Position numbers and translations under genes: made by a program. Shown piece after piece: positions 43,659 through 52,132 of a stretch of 64,000 bases of DNA. Positions within the stretch are counted from its first letter, which is position 1. Every line of letters starts with the position of its first letter. Origin of the DNA: Niastella vici (GTDB taxonomy: Bacteria; Bacteroidota; Bacteroidia; Chitinophagales; Chitinophagaceae). The notes under the pieces were generated by a model, which was given only the letters and a program-made list of their open reading frames with translations, made no database searches and was not told where the DNA came from. Location of the stretch: positions 1 through 64,000 of the forward strand of contig NZ_LVYD01000048.1 of assembly GCF_002077945.1 (NCBI RefSeq), read 5' to 3'.

Positions 43659-45335
43659 ATGAAGAAATTTATTAAACCTGCTGCACTGCTTATCGTAATC
43701 ACCCTGATAGTGGTTGGGTTATCGCAATGTAAAAAAATAAAGATTGCGACCCTCACCACCGACGATGCAAACCTGGTAGGTTACATGGAAAAATATCCTG
43801 AGACCTACTCAGATTTTTTAAAAGTGCTGGATAAATCGGGCACTTACGCCTACATGAATGCCTATGGCACTTATACCCTGTTTGCGCCTAATAACGATGC
43901 CATGAAAAGCTACCTGCAGGAAATAGGCAAATCATCTGTTGATGATTTAACGGCAGATGACTGTAAAACAATGGTACGTTATCATGTGCTGATAGATACT
44001 ATTTCCACCCCTTCCTTTACAGATGGAAAACTGCCGGTGCCCACCATGTATGGCGAATACCTGGTTACCGGCATCAATAATGAGAACGGCGTATCGCGCT
44101 ATATTGTTAACCGCCGCGCGATCATTGTTCAGCCAAACATTCATACCGGTAACGGCATCTTACATACAATAGATCACGTACTGGTGCCCAGCAAAAAAAC
44201 ATTGTACCAGGTAATATCTGAGAACAGCAATTACAGCATTTTTACCAAAGCACTGATAGAAACCGGATACGATGGCATACTCAAAACCCTGGCTTATAAA
44301 AACGATACCACGCCCATCTGGTACACCGTACTGGCGCAATCAGATGCCGTATATGCCAATAGCAAGATCTACAGCTATGACGACCTGAAAGCAAAATATA
44401 AAGGCGTAAATGTAAAAGACCCGAAAGACAGCCTGAACATGTATGTTGGTTATCATATTTTAACCAACCTGAAATTCCTCGCCGACCTTGTAGTGACACC
44501 AGCCCATGAGACCCTGGTTCCGCAGGAAGTAATTACCGTTGCATTAAAGGAACAGAATGTACTGCTGAATTATGAAACCGATAATGGGGTTACCGACAGC
44601 GCCCTGGTAAACCGGGTATACAGCGATATTGCCTGCACCAATGGCGTATTACACGACATAAATAATAACCTGTATATAAAAGTGCGCAACCCAACGCCTG
44701 TTTATTGGGATGTGGCTGAACAACCCGAGATCATGAAGCTGACCTCCATCTTCCGCAAAGGCGGTAAAGGACAAACATTCCAGGTAGGAGATCTTAAAGA
44801 TATTACCTGGAACGCGGGCACCGTAGAGTATTACTGTAATACCCCCGGCGCCAAAGATCTGTTTTACTGGAATGACCGGTTAAACTTTCAATACCTGAAA
44901 ACAACCAGCGGCAACATGAACTGGGTTGAATTAACCACCCCGCTCATCATTAAAGGCAGGTACAAAGTATGGGTTTGCTGGCGTGCGAATGGCGGCATTA
45001 CCGGCCTTGGCATGCAAACCTGGATAGACGGCGTACTGATGCCGCGCCTGTGGTCGTTCGGCGATTATAACTATGGCAAATACTTAACAGAAGCAGAAGT
45101 GCAGGCAGCAGGATGGAAACGGTATTATGTAGGCGCCAGCACAGCCGATCACATGGCCTCAAAACTGGTAGGCACTGTAGAGATCACTACCACCGGCCGC
45201 CATAAAATAAAATTCGTTACTACAGAAGTTTCGCCCAAAACCCAGGGATGCTGGCTCGATATGATCCATTTCATTCCTGAGAACATGGACCAATACAAAC
45301 CCAAGTTCGCTACAGATGGCTCTGTAGTTTATTAA
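43659..45335 (+). CDS. FAS1 lipoprotein with C-terminal beta-sandwich
   Basis: 558 residues from the ATG at 43659; the earlier in-frame ATG overlaps susD and has no signal character. Lipobox-like end VGLSQC. Two FAS1 domains (about 25-180, 185-350): YTLFAPNNDAMKSYLQEIG with NGILHTIDHVLVP, and KTLYQVISENSNYSIFTKAL with NGVLHDINNNLYI. The last 190 residues are a different beta-rich domain (IKGRYKVWVCWRANGG, HKIKFVTTEVSPKTQGCWLD), resembling a ligand-binding sandwich. Such fusions suggest recognition of a polymer rather than cell adhesion alone. Confidence 0.85.
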   Translation: MKKFIKPAALLIVITLIVVGLSQCKKIKIATLTTDDANLVGYMEKYPETYSDFLKVLDKSGTYAYMNAYGTYTLFAPNNDAMKSYLQEIGKSSVDDLTADDCKTMVRYHVLIDTISTPSFTDGKLPVPTMYGEYLVTGINNENGVSRYIVNRRAIIVQPNIHTGNGILHTIDHVLVPSKKTLYQVISENSNYSIFTKALIETGYDGILKTLAYKNDTTPIWYTVLAQSDAVYANSKIYSYDDLKAKYKGVNVKDPKDSLNMYVGYHILTNLKFLADLVVTPAHETLVPQEVITVALKEQNVLLNYETDNGVTDSALVNRVYSDIACTNGVLHDINNNLYIKVRNPTPVYWDVAEQPEIMKLTSIFRKGGKGQTFQVGDLKDITWNAGTVEYYCNTPGAKDLFYWNDRLNFQYLKTTSGNMNWVELTTPLIIKGRYKVWVCWRANGGITGLGMQTWIDGVLMPRLWSFGDYNYGKYLTEAEVQAAGWKRYYVGASTADHMASKLVGTVEITTTGRHKIKFVTTEVSPKTQGCWLDMIHFIPENMDQYKPKFATDGSVVY

Positions 45336-45351
45336 AGTACTGTTGATTCAT

Positions 45352-45405
45352 TTTACCTGACAAAGGCGGTCCCGGCTCAGACGGGGGCCGGACCGCCCGG
45401 GTAAA
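45352..45405 (+). other. strong GC-rich hairpin between two FAS1 genes
   Basis: GGCGGTCCCGGC (45365-45376) pairs with GCCGGACCGCC (45387-45397) with one bulge. An outer stem pairs TTTACC (45352-45357) with GGTAAA (45400-45405). There is no T-run directly after. It may attenuate or process the seven-gene transcript, separating FAS1-SusC-SusD-FAS1 from the second set. Confidence 0.7.
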
Positions 45406-45423
45406 TCAAATTCTATACGTGTT

Positions 45424-46890
45424 ATGTTATCAATGAAAAAGAAATCAGTTGTATTAGCCCTGTGTTTATGGTGTACTGCACAGCTATCCTGTACCCGTAA
45501 ATGGGACGACCATAATAAAGCAAACGATAATGATCTTACGCAGAACCTGTATGAAAAGATCGCCAATGACGCCTCCTTAAGTAAGTTTGCCGGCTACCTC
45601 GAAAAAACAGGTTATGCCGATACCATACAGTTGAACAAGACCTTTACGGTATGGGCCCCCACCAACGACGCCCTGCAATCGATAGACGCCACCATTGGCA
45701 ATGATGCCACCAAACTGAAAGCCTTTGTCGCCCATCATATTGCCCGCCTCTCCTATTATACCACCCTGGTGCAGTCGCCGTATTCACGCCTGCCGCTGTT
45801 AGATGGGAAGTATGCTATTTTTAAACAGGCCGCATTTGAAGATGCAACCATCAACACCAGCGACCGGTTAGCCGCCAACGGGGTATTGCATACCATTACA
45901 GGCGCCGCCGCACCAGTTGGTAACTGCTGGAATTATATTGATTCGCTGAAAGGGCTCAATAACAATATGGCCACCTATATTAATGTTACGCTTACAAAAG
46001 CAAGGAGAGATACAACCAATGCCGTACAGATCGGTATTAATCCGCAAACCGGCGAACCTATTTATCAGAAAGGAACCGATACTGTTATCCACAACGATTT
46101 TATTGATGGGGTATATGACATTAGCAACGAAAGTAAAGAATATACAGTTTTCATACTCGACAACCCCACCTGGCTTAAAGAAAGGGGCAAACTGGATACC
46201 TTTTATAAAACAGGCGGCATAGACACAACACTCTCGCTTTCGCTCTGGAACGCTGCCAGGGATATGGTGGTACCCGGCTCCTATGCGCCTGATCAGTTAC
46301 CCGATTCGGTTCAATCGAAATTCGGCACCTGGTTCCAGATCAACAGATCGGCCATTCAAACAGTATACCATACCAGCAATGGCTATGTATATGTAATGGG
46401 CGATATGGATGTAAAGCTGCGGCAGCGTATAAGACCCTACGTGGTGCAGGGTGAATCTTACTCCGGCACCAGCAACGGCTCTACCTCACCGATATACCTG
46501 CGCACGCTCATTAACCCCAATAACAACCAACCCTTTAGCGACCTGTTTGCCTACAGCCATGGCGTAAATAAATGGTATGTGCGCTACCGGATCTATAATG
46601 TGTTCACCACAAAATATAAGGTATACTGGACAACCTATAATAACCGGTTCAACAATACCCTGAACCAGCGGCTGGCCATTGGCACATCAACCAATACCAC
46701 TTTCCCCTATCGCAATGTGGCTTACAATGTATATAACGAGGAATACCTGGGCGATTACACCGTTTCCACTTACGGGAACGGCTATCTTGATCTGTATCTC
46801 GTGAGCGCAGATATAGCGCCCAGCTCGAGCAATATGAACCAAAATGCCCTGTTCCTCGATTACATCAGACTGGAACCGGTTATTCAATAA
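45424..46890 (+). CDS. FAS1 lipoprotein with C-terminal beta-sandwich
   Basis: 488 residues (485 if translation begins at the ATG 45433). Lipobox CTAQLSC. One clear FAS1 domain (about 35-170): FTVWAPTNDALQSIDATIGN, KAFVAHHIARLSYYTTL and NGVLHTITGAAAPVG. A second, diverged half follows (YTVFILDNPTWLKERG). The C-terminal domain (VVQGESYSGTSNGS, KWYVRYRIYNVFTTKYKVYW, FLDYIRLEPVIQ) is a beta-sandwich like the end of the preceding FAS1 protein. It directly precedes a second SusC/SusD pair, 9 bp from the SusC start. Confidence 0.84.
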   Translation: MLSMKKKSVVLALCLWCTAQLSCTRKWDDHNKANDNDLTQNLYEKIANDASLSKFAGYLEKTGYADTIQLNKTFTVWAPTNDALQSIDATIGNDATKLKAFVAHHIARLSYYTTLVQSPYSRLPLLDGKYAIFKQAAFEDATINTSDRLAANGVLHTITGAAAPVGNCWNYIDSLKGLNNNMATYINVTLTKARRDTTNAVQIGINPQTGEPIYQKGTDTVIHNDFIDGVYDISNESKEYTVFILDNPTWLKERGKLDTFYKTGGIDTTLSLSLWNAARDMVVPGSYAPDQLPDSVQSKFGTWFQINRSAIQTVYHTSNGYVYVMGDMDVKLRQRIRPYVVQGESYSGTSNGSTSPIYLRTLINPNNNQPFSDLFAYSHGVNKWYVRYRIYNVFTTKYKVYWTTYNNRFNNTLNQRLAIGTSTNTTFPYRNVAYNVYNEEYLGDYTVSTYGNGYLDLYLVSADIAPSSSNMNQNALFLDYIRLEPVIQ

Positions 46891-46899
46891 AACTAACTT

Positions 46900-49800
46900 A
46901 TGCGTTCTCCTATTCAACTCATGAAACTCTCTACAGCACTTACCAAAACGGCTTCCATTACAGCGCTGGCGACCCTGCTATGCAGTCAACTGGCAGCCCA
47001 GGACGTTAAAAGCGATACCACGCAACCGGCATCCAGTCAGGACACGATCATCATTATCAAAAAACCAGCCGTGGCCGATTCGCTGGCGTTGAAAGCTACC
47101 GGTACCATACTCGATGCTTCCACGCGCAAGCCATTACCGGGTATCAATATTTCCGTACCCAATTTTTCCGCCGCCATCTCTGATGAGAACGGCCAGTTTA
47201 CGATAAAAGTTCCTTCCTATAGTACCACCCTGCAGGTATCGAGCCCGGGTTTTCAATCGAAAGATGTTCCTTTAAGAGGAAAAAGATCGGTATCGGTACA
47301 GCTGTTTGATGAGAACTTTGATTCCTACTACGACCCGGCAGTAACCCCTACAGGCGTTTTACCAAAGAACGAGATCACTTCGGCCATTGTTAGCACCAAT
47401 ACGCAGGGCGCGTGGAACCGCAACCTGGAAACACCCGATAATTATATGCAGGGCATTGCCAGCGGCGTAACCGTTGTTCGCCGCTCAGGTACACCAAATA
47501 TGGGGAGCTCCCTGTTCATGCGCGGTATGTCATCGATGTATGCCACCAACCGGCCATTGATCGTGGTGGATGGCATGATCTATGAGAATTCCGATTTTGG
47601 CGGTTCCATCATCAACCATTTTTATTCAAATCCCCTGTCACTGATAGATATAAAAGACATAGATAATATTACGGTCATCAAAGACGGTTCTTCCTTATAC
47701 GGCACCAAGGGCGCCAATGGCGTCATCATGATCACCACTGCCAAGGCAAAGGATGAGGCCACCCGCATTGACCTCGGTGTTTTCACCGGTGTGAACTTCA
47801 CACCCAAAAAGATCCCGGTCATGACTGCGTCGCAGTACAGACCCTACCTTTCGGACATATTACAATCACAGGGCATGACAGATGAGCAAATAAAAGCGAA
47901 ACCCTACATGACCGACGACCCCTCGAACCCTAATTATTACGCAACCCATTACAATACCGACTGGCAGGATGCTATTTTCAAGAACGGACTGTCACAAAAT
48001 ATTTATCTGCGGGTGACCGGTGGTGATAATATTGCCAAATATGCGTTATCGATGGGTTATTTAAAGAACCAGGGCGTTATTAAAAATACCGATCTCGCCC
48101 GCTATAATACCCGGTTGAATGCCGATCTGAATTTAAGCAAGCGGCTAACGGCCAACAGCAACCTGTCGTTTTCCTATGGAGAACAAAATACGCAGCACCT
48201 GGGTTTGAACAACAACCTCAATCCCATTTTTGTTGCACTGGCAAAAGCACCCTTTTTCCCCATTCAGGATGTTGATAAAGACGGGGTAGAGTCGCCCAAC
48301 CTGGCCGATGTTGACACGCTGGGAAGAAGTAACCCGGTTACCCTGGTGAATAATGTGCTGGCCAAAAATAAAAGCTACCGGTTTTTTGGTTCGTTGAACT
48401 TCAACTATACCATCAACCGCTTTTTAACCGTAAGTTCTTTGTTCGGAATAACGCATGATAAAGTGCGCGAAAACTTCTTTATTCCGCGTAAGGGCATTAC
48501 CAACGATACCCTGCAAACGGCAGTTGCCGACAGCCGCTCGGGCAGTCAGACCAAACGCCTGTTCGGGGTGTTCAATGATACCCGCATTCGCTATAAGAAT
48601 ACATTTAAGCTGATCCATGATGTAGAAGTGCTGGCCGGTGTACGCTACCAGCAACAAAGCCAGGAACAGGATGTGGGCTATGGATATAACTCAGCCACCG
48701 ACGAACTGGTGAATGTTGGTTATAGTGTTCCCAGCCTGCGCAAAGTAGGCGGTGATATTGGCAAGAACCGCTGGATGAACACCTATCTCAATGTTAATTA
48801 CGGGTACAACAATAAATTCTTCCTTACTGCAGCCGTTTCGGCTGATGGTTCATCGCGCTTTGGCAGAAGCATTCCAAACGCATTGACCGTTAACGGCAAT
48901 AAATTTTCCCTGTTACCTTCCTTACACGCAGCCTGGCTGGTAACATCAGAAGCATTCATGAACAAAGTTCCGTTCATCAGTATGCTGAAACTGCGCGCCG
49001 GTTATGGCTTTACCGGTAACGACGATATTGGCAACTATACAGCCCGTCAGTATTATGTATCGCAGAACCTGCTGGGTATGGAAGGACTGGTTCGCGGCAG
49101 TATCGCCAATCCGCAGTTACAATGGGAAGTGAACAAAAAAGCCAGCCTGGGATTTGATCTCGGCCTCATGCACGACCGCTTACGCCTCAGTGCAGATGTT
49201 TATCAGAACCGCACCGACAAGATGGTGGTGATCGAAAAAGCGCCTACGGCCACCGGCTTTGACTACATCACTTCTAACAGCGGCGGCATGAAGACCGAAG
49301 GTATTGAACTGAATATAAGCGGCCGCATCATCAACCGTCCCCTGTTGAAATGGGATGTGAGCGCCGGTATTGCCGCTTATAAGAACAGGATCACCAAACT
49401 GCCCGATGACCGCATCATTACGCAATTTGCCGATGGTTATATCCTCAGCGAAACAGGCAAGGCAGCCAATCTGTTCTATGGTTACAAAACACACGGCGTG
49501 TATAGCATTGATGCAGCCGCTGCCGCCGACGGTTTTCAAACCCAAACACCTGCCGGCCCCATGGCTTCCTTTAAAGGCGGCGATATGATCTTTGAAGATG
49601 TGGACGGCAATAAGCGCATCGACAAAGGGGATATGCAGGTGATCGGCAATCCCAATCCCGATTTTACCGGTATGTTCAGCAGCAGCCTTACCTGGCGGCG
49701 TTTTTCATTTGATGCGCTGTTCACTTTCAGCGTGGGCAATGATGTATACAATTACATGCGCGCGCAACTGGAAGCTGGTTCCAGCTACGATAACCAGTTA

Positions 49801-50145
49801 CCTGTTATGGCCAACCGCTGGCGTACACAGGGACAGGTCACCAACATCCCTAAAGCCGTTTATGGCGATCCCATGGGCAACAGCCGCTTCAGTGACCGCT
49901 GGATCGAAGATGGTTCTTACCTGCGTTTGAGAACAATATCGATCAGCTACAATGTGCCAATAAGACCTGCATTCCTGAAGTATATTACAGTATATGCATC
50001 GGGCAACAACCTGGTGACCTTTACAAAATACCTGGGTTATGATCCTGAGTTCAGTGCCACCGAAGGCGTGCTGGGCCAGGGCGTTGATATTGGCCTGGAA
50101 CCGCAATTCAGATCGGTACAAACAGGCGTGCGGATTGGTTTATAA
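46900..50145 (+). CDS. SusC-like TonB-dependent transporter (FAS1 locus, second)
   Basis: 1081 residues with signal region MRSPIQLMKLSTALTK onward. Carboxypeptidase-D-like domain (ATGTILDASTRKPLPGINIS), plug motifs SSLFMRGMSSMYATNRPLIV, VVDGMIYENSDFGG and GSSLYGTKGANGVIMITTAK. The common VIGYG start is absent. The barrel ends FRSVQTGVRIGL. It shares the arrangement, not close sequence identity, with the first SusC of this locus. Its own SusD starts 25 bp after it. Confidence 0.93.
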   Translation: MRSPIQLMKLSTALTKTASITALATLLCSQLAAQDVKSDTTQPASSQDTIIIIKKPAVADSLALKATGTILDASTRKPLPGINISVPNFSAAISDENGQFTIKVPSYSTTLQVSSPGFQSKDVPLRGKRSVSVQLFDENFDSYYDPAVTPTGVLPKNEITSAIVSTNTQGAWNRNLETPDNYMQGIASGVTVVRRSGTPNMGSSLFMRGMSSMYATNRPLIVVDGMIYENSDFGGSIINHFYSNPLSLIDIKDIDNITVIKDGSSLYGTKGANGVIMITTAKAKDEATRIDLGVFTGVNFTPKKIPVMTASQYRPYLSDILQSQGMTDEQIKAKPYMTDDPSNPNYYATHYNTDWQDAIFKNGLSQNIYLRVTGGDNIAKYALSMGYLKNQGVIKNTDLARYNTRLNADLNLSKRLTANSNLSFSYGEQNTQHLGLNNNLNPIFVALAKAPFFPIQDVDKDGVESPNLADVDTLGRSNPVTLVNNVLAKNKSYRFFGSLNFNYTINRFLTVSSLFGITHDKVRENFFIPRKGITNDTLQTAVADSRSGSQTKRLFGVFNDTRIRYKNTFKLIHDVEVLAGVRYQQQSQEQDVGYGYNSATDELVNVGYSVPSLRKVGGDIGKNRWMNTYLNVNYGYNNKFFLTAAVSADGSSRFGRSIPNALTVNGNKFSLLPSLHAAWLVTSEAFMNKVPFISMLKLRAGYGFTGNDDIGNYTARQYYVSQNLLGMEGLVRGSIANPQLQWEVNKKASLGFDLGLMHDRLRLSADVYQNRTDKMVVIEKAPTATGFDYITSNSGGMKTEGIELNISGRIINRPLLKWDVSAGIAAYKNRITKLPDDRIITQFADGYILSETGKAANLFYGYKTHGVYSIDAAAAADGFQTQTPAGPMASFKGGDMIFEDVDGNKRIDKGDMQVIGNPNPDFTGMFSSSLTWRRFSFDALFTFSVGNDVYNYMRAQLEAGSSYDNQLPVMANRWRTQGQVTNIPKAVYGDPMGNSRFSDRWIEDGSYLRLRTISISYNVPIRPAFLKYITVYASGNNLVTFTKYLGYDPEFSATEGVLGQGVDIGLEPQFRSVQTGVRIGL

Positions 50146-50170
50146 AATTTAATTGTAACGGAGTAATAAT

Positions 50171-51952
50171 ATGATTATGTCAGCCATAAAAAAAATAGTT
50201 TCCCTTTTAACCCTCCTGTTCTTTACAACCCTGTTCAGTGGTTGTAAAAAACTCTTTGATGTGCAGCCCGAACAAGCGCTCGATAAAGAGGAGGTATACC
50301 AGAACGTATATGATGCCGATGCGGCCGTGCTTGGTTTATATGGCAAGTTCCTGCAACTGGCTAAACAATACGTTGTATTGAATGAATTGCGGGCCGACCT
50401 TATGGACGCCACGCTGAATGCCGATGAAGACCTGAAACAGGTTAATGAACATACCGTAACGGAAGATAATCCGTATGCCGATCCCCGGCCATTTTATGAG
50501 GTCATTTTGAATTGCAATGATATCCTGAAGAATTTTGATATCATGCGAGATGGCAAAAAGTTCAAGGAAGATGAATACCGCCAGCGTTATTCAGATGTGG
50601 CTGCCCTGCGCGCCTGGGTGTATTTGCAGGCCGGCATCCAGTTTGGTAAAATTCCCTATATAACCGAGCCGTTTGAAACGGTGAACGATGTAAAAAATGA
50701 AGCCAAATATCCGCGGCTCGATCTTAAAACACTCATTGACTCACTGGTTAATTCAACCGAAAGGATCCCTTATAAAGAATTATACCCCACAGGCGCCAGT
50801 CTTATCACCAACGTGGATGGCTATAACACGGCAAAATTCTTTATCAACAAGAAATGCCTGCTCGGCGATCTGTACCTGTGGCGTTCGGCTTTTACCGGTT
50901 CAACTGCTGATTCAAGAAAGGCTGCCGAAAATTATAAGGATGTAATGGAAACCTACGGCACCAATGTCGACAACTACCGGGTACGTTTTTCTGATGTAAC
51001 AAAGAATGTTGATATCGCCATTAACTATTGGGGCGATGCGCGTATCAATCAATATGATGAAAGAAGACTGGTTGATGTAAACACCAGTGGCTGGCGTTCA
51101 ATTTTTGCCCGCGGCCAGGATGATCTGTATAACCAGGAATGGATCTGGATGTTGTATTTCGACAAAGGCTTTAAACCCGAGAATCCATTTATCGACCTGT
51201 TCTCGAACCGGGGTGGCCGTTACCAGTTAAAACCCAGTCAGGCAGCCATAGACTTCTGGAACAGCCAGGTGCAATCGGAAAATAATTTCCCTTACGATGC
51301 CCGGGGCAGGCTCACTTACAAAACGCTGGGTTCGCAACCGGTGATCACGAAATACCTGTATAACTATCTTACAGAAGATACCTATGTACCCGTTAGCGTA
51401 CTGGAGAAACCAGGCAAATGGTTCTTATACCGGGCAGCGCAATTGCACCTGCGTTATTCAGAAGCAGCCAACCGCGATGGCCGCAGCCGCATTGCGTATG
51501 CTTTAGTGCACAATGGTATTGCCTACAATTTCGACAGTAACCCCGGCGCCGGCACCAGCCGTGATGTTACCAATACCCAGCAAACCTTTGATATATACCC
51601 GTATAATTTTGATGCCCGTATGGGCGATTATCCCAGCTACCGGGCGCCCTGGCACCGCAATGTGGGTGTGCGCGGAAGAGCGCATCTTACATCTGCCCCC
51701 ATTCCGTCAGGCGCCGACAGTGTGTTGACCATTGAAGACAGGATCATCACCGAAAGCGCGCTGGAGCTGGCCTATGAAGGCACCCGCTGGCAAGACCTGA
51801 TGCGGGTGGCCATCAGAAGAAATGATGCCGGTTTTCTGGCAACCCGCGTAGCGGCTAAATTTGAAAAAGCAGGCAACGCCGGTTTGGCGAGCAGCATCAA
51901 AGCCAAATTAATGAACCAGAACAACTGGTACCTGCCGTTTAAATGGAAATAA
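50171..51952 (+). CDS. SusD-like lipoprotein (FAS1 locus, second)
   Basis: 593 residues, larger than usual. Lipobox TLFSGC. SusD motifs: LDKEEVYQNVYDADAAVLGL, VAALRAWVYLQAGIQFGKIP, TAKFFINKKCLLGDLYLWRS and ITESALELAYEGTRWQDLMR. The end NQNNWYLPFKWK is atypical for SusD. Last gene of the seven-gene run; it converges on the arabinan locus with a hairpin between. Confidence 0.92.
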   Translation: MIMSAIKKIVSLLTLLFFTTLFSGCKKLFDVQPEQALDKEEVYQNVYDADAAVLGLYGKFLQLAKQYVVLNELRADLMDATLNADEDLKQVNEHTVTEDNPYADPRPFYEVILNCNDILKNFDIMRDGKKFKEDEYRQRYSDVAALRAWVYLQAGIQFGKIPYITEPFETVNDVKNEAKYPRLDLKTLIDSLVNSTERIPYKELYPTGASLITNVDGYNTAKFFINKKCLLGDLYLWRSAFTGSTADSRKAAENYKDVMETYGTNVDNYRVRFSDVTKNVDIAINYWGDARINQYDERRLVDVNTSGWRSIFARGQDDLYNQEWIWMLYFDKGFKPENPFIDLFSNRGGRYQLKPSQAAIDFWNSQVQSENNFPYDARGRLTYKTLGSQPVITKYLYNYLTEDTYVPVSVLEKPGKWFLYRAAQLHLRYSEAANRDGRSRIAYALVHNGIAYNFDSNPGAGTSRDVTNTQQTFDIYPYNFDARMGDYPSYRAPWHRNVGVRGRAHLTSAPIPSGADSVLTIEDRIITESALELAYEGTRWQDLMRVAIRRNDAGFLATRVAAKFEKAGNAGLASSIKAKLMNQNNWYLPFKWK

Positions 51953-52037
51953 CAGGGAGCAATAAGTTATAACTTATGGCTTTTCTTTATAAACGCTGTT
52001 TCAGTCAGTTTCTTTAATCCGTACCCGTCTTTTATTT

Positions 52038-52102
52038 GAAGTAGGAAGTAGGAGGTAAGAAGTAAGAAGTTCGCGAATTTCGTACTTCCTACTTCTTACT
52101 TC
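52038..52102. terminator. heptad-repeat hairpin between convergent loci
   Basis: The left arm (52038-52069) consists of 7-bp units such as AAGTAGG and AAGTAAG. The right arm (52084-52102) is the inverted complement (17 of 19 positions against the start of the left arm). It sits between two converging operons and probably works as a bidirectional terminator. The unit type resembles the other heptad arrays in this window. Confidence 0.7.
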
Positions 52103-52132
52103 ATAACCTATGACCACTTTAGCTACAATTAA

